From contig WLIV01000007.1 in the NCBI GenBank assembly GCA_009702045.1, positions 62,001 through 126,000 on the forward strand: a stretch of 64,000 nucleotides of DNA, read 5' to 3'. Below, piece after piece: positions 23,903 through 32,628 of this stretch. Position 1 is the stretch's first letter, and the number at the start of each line of letters is the position of its first letter. The translations under genes were made by a program, and so were the position numbers. This DNA is from Actinomycetota bacterium (GTDB lineage: Bacteria > Actinomycetota > Acidimicrobiia > Acidimicrobiales > Ilumatobacteraceae). The notes under the pieces are model-generated. The model did no database searches. It saw only the letters and a program-made list of their open reading frames with translations, and was not told the DNA's origin.

Positions 23903-24829
23903 GTGGATCTTCGGAAACTCGCCCCATTCGCCGACCGCCACCACGGGCTCACGCGCCGCAGCGATGCGGCCAGGCTCGGGGTGAGCAAGTCTGCGTGGTA
24001 TCGCGCAGTCGACAGCGGCCTGTTGGAACCGCTCTACCCCAACATCGCCCGACTCCCCGGTGCACCGGCAACGCTTCACCAGCGGGCGCTCGCGGCGGTG
24101 TGGGCGGTGGGTGTCGGCGCGCTGGCATCCCATCGGACCTCTGCCGCGTTGTGGGGTGTCGTGCGTCCGGACGACGATCCGATCGAGGTGCTGATCGGTT
24201 CCCGTGAGCGGTGCGTGTGGGTTCCGGACGTGGTGGTGCACCGCCCTCGCGACTTGGTGGACCTGCGACCGATCGATCGTGGGAGGGTGCCGACGACGAT
24301 GCCGATACGCATGCTGCTCGACCTCGGGGCTGTCGATCCAGACGCCGTGCTGCCGGCCGCGCTCGACCTCCTGTCGCGCCGGGTCGTGTCACCGGCCGGG
24401 CTGCGGTCCGGTCTGATGCGCCACGCCCGCCGCGGACGTAACGGTGTCACCGCCTTTCGATCGGTGCTCGATCAACTCGGCGACGATCGGTCCCCGGCAG
24501 ACACTGTGCTGGAGACGGAAATGGCAGCACTGTTGCGGAAGCATCGACTTCCCCCCGCCACATTCCATCCCGTGGTCATTGGGTACGAGGTCGATTTCCG
24601 GATCGACGAGTCGATCATTGTGCTCGAGTGCGACGGATGGGAGTCGCACGGCCTGAACCGTGATCAGTTCGAGTTCGACCGCATTCGCGAAGCCGAACTC
24701 ACAGCGGCGGGCTTCATCGTCGTGCACTTCACGTGGAGTCGCGTCCTGCATGCGCCACACAGTGTTGCCCAGCAGATCCGGGCAGTGGTGCAGCGGTGGG
24801 CGCCGCACTTGGTCGCCGACCGTGAATGA
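23903..24829 (+). CDS. AbiEi-like wHTH + DUF559 (Vsr-like) endonuclease-domain protein, copy 1
   Basis: The 308-residue protein has an N-terminal AbiEi-type winged helix (about 12-50, GLTRRSDAARLGVSKSAWYRAV), a middle region with SHRTSAALWGV, and a C-terminal DUF559 domain (about 200-290). The PD-(D/E)xK-like residues are Glu204/206, Asp231 (YEVDF), Glu242 and Asp244 in VLECDGWESH, then Asp259-Arg260 and Gly270. The nuclease core therefore looks intact. The GTG at 23903 is the only early start. The gene is bracketed by inverted copies of repeat A at 23781-23852 and 24838-24915, with the stop only 8 bases from the right copy. Its role is unknown: these proteins are numerous in actinobacteria and are often called toxin-antitoxin or endonuclease proteins without proof. 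Confidence 0.85.
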   Translation: MDLRKLAPFADRHHGLTRRSDAARLGVSKSAWYRAVDSGLLEPLYPNIARLPGAPATLHQRALAAVWAVGVGALASHRTSAALWGVVRPDDDPIEVLIGSRERCVWVPDVVVHRPRDLVDLRPIDRGRVPTTMPIRMLLDLGAVDPDAVLPAALDLLSRRVVSPAGLRSGLMRHARRGRNGVTAFRSVLDQLGDDRSPADTVLETEMAALLRKHRLPPATFHPVVIGYEVDFRIDESIIVLECDGWESHGLNRDQFEFDRIREAELTAAGFIVVHFTWSRVLHAPHSVAQQIRAVVQRWAPHLVADRE

Positions 24830-24837
24830 GCCGTTCA

Positions 24838-24915
24838 TGGGAAGGTCTGGTCCCGGTTTCCGGGACCAGACCTTCCCAGATGGCGATTTGGGACGGATCC
24901 TTCCCAGAAGCCGGG
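24838..24915 (+). repeat. Palindromic repeat A, copy 2 (right flank of DUF559 gene 1)
   Basis: The large hairpin is a perfect 19-base stem, 24838-24856 with 24860-24878, around a TTT loop (left arm TGGGAAGGTCTGGTCCCGG). A distal part reads TTTGGGACGGATCCTTCCC and then AGAAGCCGGG (24887-24915). Against copy 1 the paired stem bases differ on both arms in a compensating way (CCCAGTCCCGC versus TCTGGTCCCGG), so pairing is conserved rather than sequence. The orientation is opposite to copy 1, with both large hairpins facing the DUF559 gene. Confidence 0.85.
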
Positions 24916-24919
24916 CGGG

Positions 24920-24925
24920 TAGCCT
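24920..24925 (+). promoter_or_regulatory. Candidate -10 for cyclophilin (TAGCCT)
   Basis: TAGCCT lies 7 bases before the ATG at 24933, directly after repeat A copy 2. Any -35 contact would fall inside the repeat, so the insertion of the repeat may have shaped this promoter. Confidence 0.4.
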
Positions 24926-24932
24926 CGGATGC

Positions 24933-25487
24933 ATGGCTTCTCCCTTTCCTGCCCTCGACGGATCCGCGACCAAGACCCAGCAGTTCGACCAAGCACCTGA
25001 GATGGGTATCGACCCGTCGAAGCGCTATACGGCCACGATGGAAACGTCGCTCGGCACGATGGTGATCGCGCTCGACGCGATCAACGCTCCGCTGACGGTC
25101 AACAACTTCGTCTTCCTCGCCGGCTACAAGTACTACGAAGGCGTGGTTTTCCACCGCATCATCAACGGCTTCATGTGCCAGGGTGGCGACCCCACCGGCA
25201 CCGGCCGCGGTGGTCCCGGCTACCGCTTCAACGACGAGCCCGTGAAGCAGCGCTACCAGGTCGGCTCGGTCGCCATGGCGAACGCCGGCCCGAACACCAA
25301 CGGCAGCCAGTTCTTCCTCATCAGTGGTGCCAGCGGCGTCGGTCTGCCGCCGCAGTACAACCACTTCGGTCAGGTCGTGAAGGGTCTCGAGATCATCGAG
25401 GCGATGCAGAACGTGGACACCGACCACAGCGATCGTCCGCGCACCCCGGTGGTCATCAACTCGGTCACCATCTCGGTTGCCGACTGA
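24933..25487 (+). CDS. Peptidyl-prolyl cis-trans isomerase, cyclophilin type
   Basis: The 184-residue protein contains a complete cyclophilin domain (about 30-184): VVFHRIINGFMCQGGDPTGTG includes the catalytic FHR, and GSQFFLISG and NHFGQVVKG are the other signature blocks. There is no signal peptide, so it is cytoplasmic. It speeds proline isomerisation during protein folding. The start is set by the TAGCCT signal 7 bases upstream; other in-frame starts lie further upstream inside the repeat. It is followed by the YcaQ pseudogene, which overlaps its last codons. Confidence 0.94.
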   Translation: MASPFPALDGSATKTQQFDQAPEMGIDPSKRYTATMETSLGTMVIALDAINAPLTVNNFVFLAGYKYYEGVVFHRIINGFMCQGGDPTGTGRGGPGYRFNDEPVKQRYQVGSVAMANAGPNTNGSQFFLISGASGVGLPPQYNHFGQVVKGLEIIEAMQNVDTDHSDRPRTPVVINSVTISVAD

Positions 25488-26325
25488 CCTCTCCCTCGCC
25501 CACGCTCGACGTATCGCGCTCGCGGCGCAAGGTTTCGCCGATCCCCGTCCCACCGGCCGGGTCGATCGACGTCACCTGCGTCGCGTGCTCGATCAGATGG
25601 GGATCATCCAGATCGATTCGGTGAATGTCCTGGTGCGCAGCCAGGAACTCCCGTTGTTCGCCCGGCTCGGACCGCACCCGCGCTCACTCATCGCCGACGC
25701 CACCGCTGCAGGCGAGTTGTTCGAATACTCGGTGCACGAGGCCAGCCATCTGTCGACCGAGCACCACCACCTGCACCGGTGGCGGATGCCAAGGTCGCGT
25801 TGGAGCACTTGTTCTGGAAGGGACAGGTGGCCGCCGTGCGTCGCGCCACCGATTTCGCCCGTGTCGACGACCTCGCTGAGCGCGTGATCCCAGCGCACGT
25901 GCTTGCTCGCCCAACTCCCAGCGAGCACGACGCTCGCAAGGAACTGCTCGTGCGCGTTGCTCAGCCCGTTCGACCCGGTGTGCTGGAACCGCAGCCGTTC
26001 GGAGCGGTTGTTCAACTTCCATTACCGAATCGAGATCTACACGCCCGCGCACCGGCGTGTGTACGGCTACTACGTGCTGCCGGTGCTGTGCGGCGACTCC
26101 TTGGTCGGGAGAGTGGACCTCGAGGCCGATCGTCAGAACAGCACCCTCCTGGTACACGCCGCGTACGCCGAACCCGGCGTGGCGACGGATGCGGTTGCAC
26201 TGCGAGTTGTGGCCGAACTCCCGTCGATGGCCGCTTGGCTCGGCCTCGAGCGGGTGGAGATTTCAGACCGAGGTGACCTGGCCTCCCCCTTACGCCTGGT
26301 TGCGGGTCACTACGCTCGCCCGTGA
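25477..26325 (+). pseudogene. Decayed YcaQ-family DNA glycosylase (interstrand crosslink repair type)
   Basis: The first 100 or so codons read as a YcaQ N-terminus: LSLAHARRIALAAQGFADPRP, then RHLRRVLDQMGIIQIDSVNV and HEASHLSTEHHHLHRWRM. After about 25795 the similarity continues in another frame (DAKVALEHLFWKGQVAAVRRATDFARV, ending PTPSEHDARKELL near 25950). It then returns to the first frame near 25960 with ALLSPFDPVCWNR and YRIEIYTPAHRRVYGYYVLP to the stop at 26325. Two segments of the family are missing at the two frame changes, so the total is about 280 codons against about 390-400 in intact members. The reading frame is broken twice with internal deletions, so no functional glycosylase is expected. 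Confidence 0.82.
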
Positions 26326-27506
26326 TGGACTCAGCGCCCGACAGACTGCACGACCGGATGCCGCGATGGGTGTGGAAGGCCGTTGCCATCTTCTGGCTCG
26401 GCGCCCTCGCGGCGCTCGCGTTCCGAGACATGTGGACCAGCCTGCACACACTGTTCCTGCTGCTGTTGGTGTCGCTGTTCCTCTCCTTCTCGATCGAGCC
26501 CGGTGTCAACCGGCTCGCCCGCCGCGGGTGGCGGCGGGGCACGGCCACGACGGTGATCCTGCTGGGGGTCACCGTCGGCTTCCTCGTGTTCATCGTCGCG
26601 ATCGTCACGGCTGTCGGCCAGAACATCGCCGACCTGCTCGGCAACTCCGAGAAGTACGTGAACAACACGGTCCGGTTCCTCAACGACAACTTCCACACGA
26701 AGATCGACGCGACGAAGGTGATCGACAGCATCAACAACCCCAAGGGGCCGGTGAAGCGGTTCATCGACAGCCAGAAGGGCAAGGTGGTCGATGTGTCGGT
26801 GGCCGCCCTCGGCCTGCTGGTGCAGACCCTCTCGGTGATGCTGTTCACCTTCTATCTCGTCGCCGACGGCCCGAAGATGCGCCGCTCGATCTGCACCCGG
26901 CTGAGGCCCGATCGCCAGAAGCGCGTGCTCGACACGTGGGAACTGGCCATCGACAAGACCGGCGGCTACCTCTACTCGCGGGCCCTCCTCGCCTTGCTCT
27001 CCGCCATCTTCCACTGGGTCGTGCTGCAGGCGCTCGGTACCCAGGCACCGGTTGCGCTTGCGCTGTGGGTCGGCGTCGTCAGCCAATTCCTGCCGGTGGT
27101 TGGTACGTACATCGCCGGTGCGCTGCCGGTACTGATCATGTTCATCGATTCGCCGACGAAGGCACTCGTGCTCCTCGTTTTCGTGGTGCTCTACCAACAG
27201 CTGGAGAACTACCTGTTCCTGCCGCGCATCACTGCCCGCACGATGGACCTTCATCCGGCCATCGCGTTCGGTTCTGCGATCGCTGGCGGCGCAGTGTTGG
27301 GCGCCGTGGGCGCGATCCTCGCGATCCCAGGTGCAGCAATGGTGCAGGCGCTGCTCAGTGCAGCGGGAGCGCGTCACGAGGTGATCGAGTCGGATCTGAC
27401 CGCGTTGGCGCCGAAGGTCACACGTCGCGAGCGACGCAAGGCGAGGACCGCGGTCGACCATCCTCTGCCTGAGGAAACGTCCGCGGGCGACGATGGCGAC
27501 GCCTGA
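26325..27506 (+). CDS. AI-2E (PerM/YhhT) family membrane transporter
   Basis: The 393-residue protein has the eight-helix layout of the PerM family: two helices near 15-60, one near 78-100, a soluble insertion with coiled character (about 105-170), then a cluster of helices to about 345. LWVGVVSQFLPVVGTYIAGALPVLI near 245-270 and PRITARTMDLHPAIAF are conserved family blocks. Members have been linked to autoinducer-2 export or sodium/proton antiport, and the substrate is open. The C-terminal 45 residues are charged and likely disordered. The ATG overlaps the end of the pseudogene (TGATG). Confidence 0.88.
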   Translation: MDSAPDRLHDRMPRWVWKAVAIFWLGALAALAFRDMWTSLHTLFLLLLVSLFLSFSIEPGVNRLARRGWRRGTATTVILLGVTVGFLVFIVAIVTAVGQNIADLLGNSEKYVNNTVRFLNDNFHTKIDATKVIDSINNPKGPVKRFIDSQKGKVVDVSVAALGLLVQTLSVMLFTFYLVADGPKMRRSICTRLRPDRQKRVLDTWELAIDKTGGYLYSRALLALLSAIFHWVVLQALGTQAPVALALWVGVVSQFLPVVGTYIAGALPVLIMFIDSPTKALVLLVFVVLYQQLENYLFLPRITARTMDLHPAIAFGSAIAGGAVLGAVGAILAIPGAAMVQALLSAAGARHEVIESDLTALAPKVTRRERRKARTAVDHPLPEETSAGDDGDA

Positions 27507-28461
27507 GGATTTCGTCCCCGTCGCGTTGGTCAGCCGCAACGGTCTTGACGAGTCGGTGCACTTCGGCGCAGTGGTGATGCTGGGGAGCGATGGCAGCATC
27601 ACCGGTGCCAGTGGCAACCCGGAAGCGATCATCTACCCGCGTTCGGCGAACAAGCCGATGCAAGCCGTGGCGATGGTGCGCGCCGGACTGCAACTGCCGC
27701 CCGACCTGTTGGCACTTGTGTGCGCCAGTCACGATGGAACCCCACAGCACACGTCCGGCGTATCGCGCATCTTGGCCGGTGCCGGGCTGGGTGCCGACGC
27801 GCTGGCGAATACCGCGGGGTTGCCCCTGGACCAAGAGGCGGCGAACAAGGTGGTGCGCGGTGGCGGTTCGCCGACAGCACTGCTGATGAATTGCAGCGGC
27901 AAACACAGCGGGATGCTGGCGACGTGTGTGCACCGCGGGTGGTCGCACGCTCGTGTATCGGGTGGCTATCTCGCGGTCGATCACCCACTGCAACTCGCCA
28001 TCACTGAAGTGGTCGACGAGTTGTCCGGTGAACGTCACGCGCACATCGGTGTCGATGGATGCGGGGCCCCCGCTCACGCGATGACGCTGGCGGGCCTCGC
28101 TCGGTCGTTCCGGGCCATTGCCACGGGTGCTGCCGGAACTGCGGGCGATGCGGTCTACGCAGCGATGACGGGTCACCCACAATTGGTCGGTGGCGAGCTG
28201 CGCGCGGTCACCCAGTTCATGTGTGGGGTCCCCGGTCTGCTGGCCAAGGACGGTGCCGACGGAGTCTTCGCCGCAGCGCTTCCGGATGGTCGGGCACTGG
28301 CGCTGAAGATCGCCGACGGTGGCGAACGCGCTCGTCCGGCAGTGATGGTCGCAGCGTTACGGGCGATGGGGGTCGAGGTGGACGCGGTGAGGGATCAGGT
28401 GCAGGTCAGGATCATGGGCCATGGCGATGTGGTGGGTACGGTGAGGGCCATCGAACTATGA
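27493..28461 (+). CDS. L-asparaginase of the Rhizobium etli type II (ReAV-like) family
   Basis: The 322-residue protein matches the family that resembles beta-lactamase-type active sites: Ser51 and Lys54 in RSANKP, Cys134 and Lys137 in NCSGKH, and Cys190 in VDGCGAP, all spaced as in the R. etli enzyme, where the Cys residues and Lys bind zinc near the catalytic Ser-Lys pairs. It should hydrolyse L-asparagine to aspartate and ammonia in the cytoplasm. The ATG lies 14 bases inside the upstream gene, and the stop overlaps the next ATG (ATGA), so the three genes are co-expressed. Confidence 0.9.
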   Translation: MATPEDFVPVALVSRNGLDESVHFGAVVMLGSDGSITGASGNPEAIIYPRSANKPMQAVAMVRAGLQLPPDLLALVCASHDGTPQHTSGVSRILAGAGLGADALANTAGLPLDQEAANKVVRGGGSPTALLMNCSGKHSGMLATCVHRGWSHARVSGGYLAVDHPLQLAITEVVDELSGERHAHIGVDGCGAPAHAMTLAGLARSFRAIATGAAGTAGDAVYAAMTGHPQLVGGELRAVTQFMCGVPGLLAKDGADGVFAAALPDGRALALKIADGGERARPAVMVAALRAMGVEVDAVRDQVQVRIMGHGDVVGTVRAIEL

Positions 28462-29411
28462 GCATCCCCTACATCACCCTCGCCGAACCCCACTACGGCC
28501 ACGCCGTGGAGGTTGCCCCGCTGATCCGCCGGGTGGTCGCCAAGAACCCCTCGAAGTTCACCGCGCTCGGCACCGGCACATACCTCATCGGTCGTGGCGA
28601 GGTTGCCGTGGTCGACCCTGGTCCAGCGTTGAACTCGCATCGCGAAGCCTTGTTGGCGGCCCTGGAGGGCGAGACCGTCACGGCCATCCTGGTCACCCAT
28701 TGTCACTCCGACCATTCGCCGTTGGCGGACTGGTTACACGAGCGCACCGGCGCACCGCGCGTGTGTTTCGGCCCACACGCGGTGGACGCGAACTGGGTGG
28801 ACGACGACGATGCGCCGTTCGAGAAGGACGACGATGAAGCGTTGTCGGAAGAAGAACACGAACACGAAGGTCATGACCTCGCGTTCGAGCCCGACCTTCG
28901 CGTGTTCGACGGCGACCTCGCAGCGATGGGCGATGGCTGGACGATTCGGGCGTTGCACACACCCGGCCACACCAGCAACCACACGTGCTACTACCTAGAA
29001 GAGCAGCGGGCGCTGTTCACCGGCGACCACATCATGGGCTGGAGCACCTCGGTGATCACCCCGCCCGATGGCAACATGCGCGACTACTTCACCTCGCTCA
29101 ACAAGGTGAAGGCGCTCGACCCTGCGGTGTTGTGGCCCACCCACGGCGCACCGGTGACCGAGGTGCAGCCGTTCGTCGATGCGTTCATCGCTCACCGACT
29201 CGCTCGCGAAGCGAACGTGCTGGCAGCGGTGCGCGCCGGTGAGACATTCATCCCCGACATCGTGCGCCTCCTGTACGTGGGCGTGAACGAGAAGCTGTAC
29301 CGCGCCGCCGGACGCAGCGTGCTGGCTCATCTGATGAAGCTGGTCGACGACGGCCTGGTGACGTTCGAAGGAACGCAGCCCGGAGTGAAGACCGCGTACC
29401 TGCCGATCTAG
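28458..29411 (+). CDS. MBL-fold hydrolase with C-terminal winged helix (LACTB2/RNase-like group)
   Basis: The 317-residue protein has metal ligands in THCHSDH near 80-86, then GHTSNHT, TGDHIMG and a late THGAPV, together with a C-terminal wHTH-like region (about 245-317) of the LACTB2/COG0491 subgroup. An acidic stretch, DDDDAPFEKDDDEALSEEEHEHEGH (start near 117), interrupts the domain. It is a loop extension rich in Asp, Glu and His that could bind metal. LACTB2-type enzymes are nucleases or thioesterases; the substrate is unknown. It converges on disA, with stop codons overlapping by 4 bases. Confidence 0.85.
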   Translation: MSIPYITLAEPHYGHAVEVAPLIRRVVAKNPSKFTALGTGTYLIGRGEVAVVDPGPALNSHREALLAALEGETVTAILVTHCHSDHSPLADWLHERTGAPRVCFGPHAVDANWVDDDDAPFEKDDDEALSEEEHEHEGHDLAFEPDLRVFDGDLAAMGDGWTIRALHTPGHTSNHTCYYLEEQRALFTGDHIMGWSTSVITPPDGNMRDYFTSLNKVKALDPAVLWPTHGAPVTEVQPFVDAFIAHRLAREANVLAAVRAGETFIPDIVRLLYVGVNEKLYRAAGRSVLAHLMKLVDDGLVTFEGTQPGVKTAYLPI

Positions 29412-30397
29412 ATGTACTGATCGAGGATGCTTGCCTCGGTGAGGCGATCGAGCGTGTCCTTCACGGCCTGGGCCGTGCGAACGTCGACGCCGTCAACCTT
29501 CGCGATATCCGCGGCGGTAGCGCGCATGAGGCGTGACAGCTCCCCGAAGTGGTCGGCGATCGCGACAGCGCTGTGATGGCCGAGCCGAGGTACGCGGCTG
29601 AGCAGTCGTAACCCGCGAGGCGTGGCCGGTGAGTCGCCCGGGGGTAGCTGACCTTCGGGGTGGTCGAGCACGGGGTAGTCGGCCTGTACCAACTCGAGTT
29701 CGTCGTGCAGCGAGTTGAACACTTCTTCGAGTTGCAGGCGCAACAGTCGGGCGTCGACGCCCAGTTCGACAATCATCGTTTCGATCTCGGCGGCGATCTT
29801 GCGCACCATCTGACCGCGCTGCAGCACGGCCATCACATCGCGTACTGTGGCGACGTCTTCGATCTCCAGCATGGTGAGTTCGCTGGTGGCGTCGTCGAGC
29901 TTCTCTTTGTAGCGCTCGAGCGTTTGCAGTGCCTGGTTGGCGCGATCGAGCAGTCGGCCGATGTCTTGCAACTGGCGGCGCATGCCACCGGCGTAGACGT
30001 TGATGACGCTCATTTCTTCGCTGACGCTGATGACTGGTACACCCAAGGAGAGTGCAACGCGCTCGGCAGTGCGGTGCCGAGTACCGGTCTCGGACGTGGG
30101 CACGGTGGGGTCGGGCACGAGGTGCACGTTGGCCCGGGCGATGCGCGTGCCGTCCTCGGTGATGATCATCGCGCCGTCCATCTTGGCCAACTCGCTGAGC
30201 CGCTGCGGTGTGTACTCGGCGTCGAGCAGGAAGCCGCCGCTGCAGATGGCCAGCACCTTGGGTGCGTCGGAGACGACGACCAGCGCACCCATCTTGGCGC
30301 GCACGATGCGGTCGATGCCGTCGCGTAATCCGGTTCCGGGGGCCACCTTTGCGAGCGCTTCGTGCAGCGCGTCGTTCGGCGTCGGCTGCGTCGGCAT
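29408..30397 (-). CDS. disA: DNA integrity scanning diadenylate cyclase DisA
   Basis: The 329-residue protein has the DAC domain with DGA (74-76) and GTRHRT (105-110), the catalytic motifs that make c-di-AMP from two ATP, then a helical spine (about 150-250) and a C-terminal HhH domain (about 265-329) that binds branched DNA. The layout matches DisA, slightly shorter than the usual 350-360. c-di-AMP controls potassium and osmotic balance, and DisA halts at DNA lesions. It follows radA by 10 bases in the same operon, as in many actinobacteria and Bacillus, where RadA interacts with DisA. Confidence 0.95.
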   Translation of the reverse strand: MPTQPTPNDALHEALAKVAPGTGLRDGIDRIVRAKMGALVVVSDAPKVLAICSGGFLLDAEYTPQRLSELAKMDGAMIITEDGTRIARANVHLVPDPTVPTSETGTRHRTAERVALSLGVPVISVSEEMSVINVYAGGMRRQLQDIGRLLDRANQALQTLERYKEKLDDATSELTMLEIEDVATVRDVMAVLQRGQMVRKIAAEIETMIVELGVDARLLRLQLEEVFNSLHDELELVQADYPVLDHPEGQLPPGDSPATPRGLRLLSRVPRLGHHSAVAIADHFGELSRLMRATAADIAKVDGVDVRTAQAVKDTLDRLTEASILDQYI

Positions 30398-30407
30398 GGT
30401 GACCAGT

Positions 30408-31769
30408 CTACGAGCCGCTGCGACCCGACAGCCCGGCCGCGACCAGGGCCTCGGTGACGGAGTTGACGCGAGTGAGCGCCATGCCGGATGTGCTGCGCGG
30501 CGAGTTGGCGGGGACGATGGCGCGAGTGAATCCCATGCGCGCGGCCTCGGCCAGGCGGCGTTCGGCGTGCGCCACCTGCCGCACTTCGCCGGCCAGGCCG
30601 ACCTCGCCGAACACCACTACCTCGGGCGGTAGTGGGCGCTCGGTGAGTGCGCTGACAAGTGCAAGGCACAGCGCAAGGTCGGCGCCGGGTTCGGTGAGCC
30701 GTACCCCGCCGACGGCGGATGCGAAAACTTCGAACTCGCCCATCATCATCCGTGCCCGCCGTTCGAGGACCGCGAGTAGCAACGCCAAGCGGCCGCCGTC
30801 GAGGCCCTGCGCGCTGCGTCGCGGGGGTACCCCGTTGGCGTGCACCTTGTTGGTAAGTGCCTGCACCTCGACCAGCAGTGGCCGCTGACCTTCCAGCGTC
30901 GGGGTGATGGCCGAGCCCGGGACACCCGTGCGTCGGTCGGTGAGGAACAGGCTGCTGGCGTCGGGCACGCCCACCAGGCCTTCCCCCTCCATCGAGAACA
31001 CACCCAACTCGTTGGTGGGTCCGAAGCGATGCTTGGTGGCTCGCAGCAGACGGAGCGAGTGGTGGCGGTCGCCTTCGAAGCTGAGCACCGTGTCGACGAT
31101 GTGCTCGAGCACGCGAGGGCCGGCCAGACCACCCTCCTTGGTGACGTGGCCGACCATCAGCACCGGGAGATCGCGCCGTTTGGCCTCGGCGACGAGGCGA
31201 TGGGCGCAGCCACGCACCTGCACCACGCTTCCAGGCGCCGACGGCAGCGCAGGGTCGGCAATGGTCTGGATGCTGTCGATGACAACCAGCTGTGGTTGGA
31301 CCTGGTCGATGGTGGACACGACGTGCGGCAATGAGGTTTCGGGCAGCAGCCACAGTTCGGGGCGCACGGCGTCGAGCCGTTCGGCGCGCAGCCGTACTTG
31401 TTGGGCGCTCTCTTCGGCGCTGACGTACAACGTGCGCTGCGGCCAGCCGGCCAGCAACTGCAGCAGCAGCGTGCTCTTGCCGATGCCGGGCTCGCCGCCC
31501 AACAGCGTGACCGACCCCGGCACCAAGCCGCCACCGAGTACCCGGTCGAGTTCGGCGATACCGGTGGTGTGCGGCTGTGCGAACTGGGCGTCGACCTGGC
31601 CGATGGGCATCGCGGGTGAGGACGGCCCGGTGGGTGGCTGCACCGACGGTTCGACCGCGGCCTCTTCGACCAGCGAGTTCCAGGCCTCGCACACACCGCA
31701 CCGCCCGCCCCACTTGGGAGTGGCGCTGCCGCACTCAGTACACCGGTAGACAACTCGAGCTTTACCCAT
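30408..31769 (-). CDS. radA: DNA repair protein RadA (DnaB-like branch-migration helicase)
   Basis: The 453-residue protein has an N-terminal zinc finger, Cys10, 13, 24 and 27 (YRCTEC...GRCGVC), the Walker A GGEPGIGKST near 93-102, a Walker B LVVIDSIQ and the RadA-specific KHRFG motif, where the usual Asn of KNRFG is His. The C-terminal Lon-protease-like domain is present and lacks a protease dyad, as expected. It promotes branch migration in recombination. The ATG at 31769 is supported by TAGGGT 7 bases upstream and by the zinc-finger N-terminus starting at once. Confidence 0.95.
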   Translation of the reverse strand: MGKARVVYRCTECGSATPKWGGRCGVCEAWNSLVEEAAVEPSVQPPTGPSSPAMPIGQVDAQFAQPHTTGIAELDRVLGGGLVPGSVTLLGGEPGIGKSTLLLQLLAGWPQRTLYVSAEESAQQVRLRAERLDAVRPELWLLPETSLPHVVSTIDQVQPQLVVIDSIQTIADPALPSAPGSVVQVRGCAHRLVAEAKRRDLPVLMVGHVTKEGGLAGPRVLEHIVDTVLSFEGDRHHSLRLLRATKHRFGPTNELGVFSMEGEGLVGVPDASSLFLTDRRTGVPGSAITPTLEGQRPLLVEVQALTNKVHANGVPPRRSAQGLDGGRLALLLAVLERRARMMMGEFEVFASAVGGVRLTEPGADLALCLALVSALTERPLPPEVVVFGEVGLAGEVRQVAHAERRLAEAARMGFTRAIVPANSPRSTSGMALTRVNSVTEALVAAGLSGRSGS

Positions 31770-31776
31770 GTGGCGC

Positions 31777-31782
31777 ACCCTA
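31777..31782 (-). promoter_or_regulatory. Candidate -10 of the radA-disA operon (TAGGGT)
   Basis: On the minus strand TAGGGT is followed by 7 bases and the ATG at 31769, again without a Shine-Dalgarno. The transcript is therefore likely leaderless. Confidence 0.4.
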
Positions 31783-31805
31783 CGCAGGGGGTGTGACAGG
31801 GTTGT

Positions 31806-32591
31806 TCAGCGGTAATTTGGACGACGCATGGCCCGCTTGCGGCGAGCGTTGGCGACGAACAGGATGAAGGCTGCGGCGAGCACCAGCCACGCGATCAACA
31901 GGCCAAAGGCGATCTTCGCGATCAGCCCCCACCCGGTGGAGGGGCGGCCCTGCTGCTGGGTGAACACCGAACCGAGGTCGACAGTGGTGCCGTCCATCGG
32001 CACGGTGAAGGTGAGACCGCCGCCGGTTGCCTTGGTACCGACACCCGGCGTGGTGGCCTCACCGGGTAGATCGGCGGTGATCGTGAACGTGATGACGTCG
32101 TTGGGCCCGAGTCCGGTGGCCGCGATGTTGTCTGCGTAGGGACTGCCACCGATCGCAGCGAGCACGTCCGGATCGGCGAAGGCGTCGACACCGCCTTCGA
32201 CGCGCAACGCGCCGGTGAGCGCCGTGGTGAGCTTCTGCGTGGTCACGGTGCGGGTGATGGCAACGTCGTGCAACGGACCGCCATTGCCGTTCAGTGAACG
32301 CAGGAGCGCCGTGGCTTCCTCTGCCGTGGTGAAGTCGTGGGTCAACGTCACCTCCACCCCGCCGTCTGCAGTATCGGTGGGGCCATCGACCTGCCAGCCG
32401 GCGGCGGTGGCGTCGTCGAACTTCAGGTCGGCGGCGAGCCCGGGGGCCTGCTGCACCACTTGCTGATCGGCGACGACGGTGAGCGCAATGCTGCCACCGC
32501 CGTCGGGCCGCATGGTGATGTGAACTGTCGCGTCAACCTTGCACGCGGCCAGGGTGAGCGCGGCAACGATCAGGAGCAGGGCACGGCGCAT
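31806..32591 (-). CDS. LppM/DUF3153-like lipoprotein with C-terminal membrane helix
   Basis: The 261-residue protein has a lipoprotein signal with lipobox LAAC (Cys17), an exported beta-rich domain whose start (KVDATVHITMRPDGGGSIALTV) matches the beginning of LppM-like proteins, and a C-terminal membrane helix (about 225-248) ending in an Arg/Lys cluster RRKRAMRR. It should be tethered at both ends to the membrane outer face. LppM-like lipoproteins of mycobacteria affect envelope and host interaction; the function here is unknown. It precedes radA on the same strand by 36 bases. Confidence 0.72.
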   Translation of the reverse strand: MRRALLLIVAALTLAACKVDATVHITMRPDGGGSIALTVVADQQVVQQAPGLAADLKFDDATAAGWQVDGPTDTADGGVEVTLTHDFTTAEEATALLRSLNGNGGPLHDVAITRTVTTQKLTTALTGALRVEGGVDAFADPDVLAAIGGSPYADNIAATGLGPNDVITFTITADLPGEATTPGVGTKATGGGLTFTVPMDGTTVDLGSVFTQQQGRPSTGWGLIAKIAFGLLIAWLVLAAAFILFVANARRKRAMRRPNYR

Positions 32592-32628
32592 CTCACCATT
32601 GTGCCAGTTGCCTACTCAAACTTGGGGG

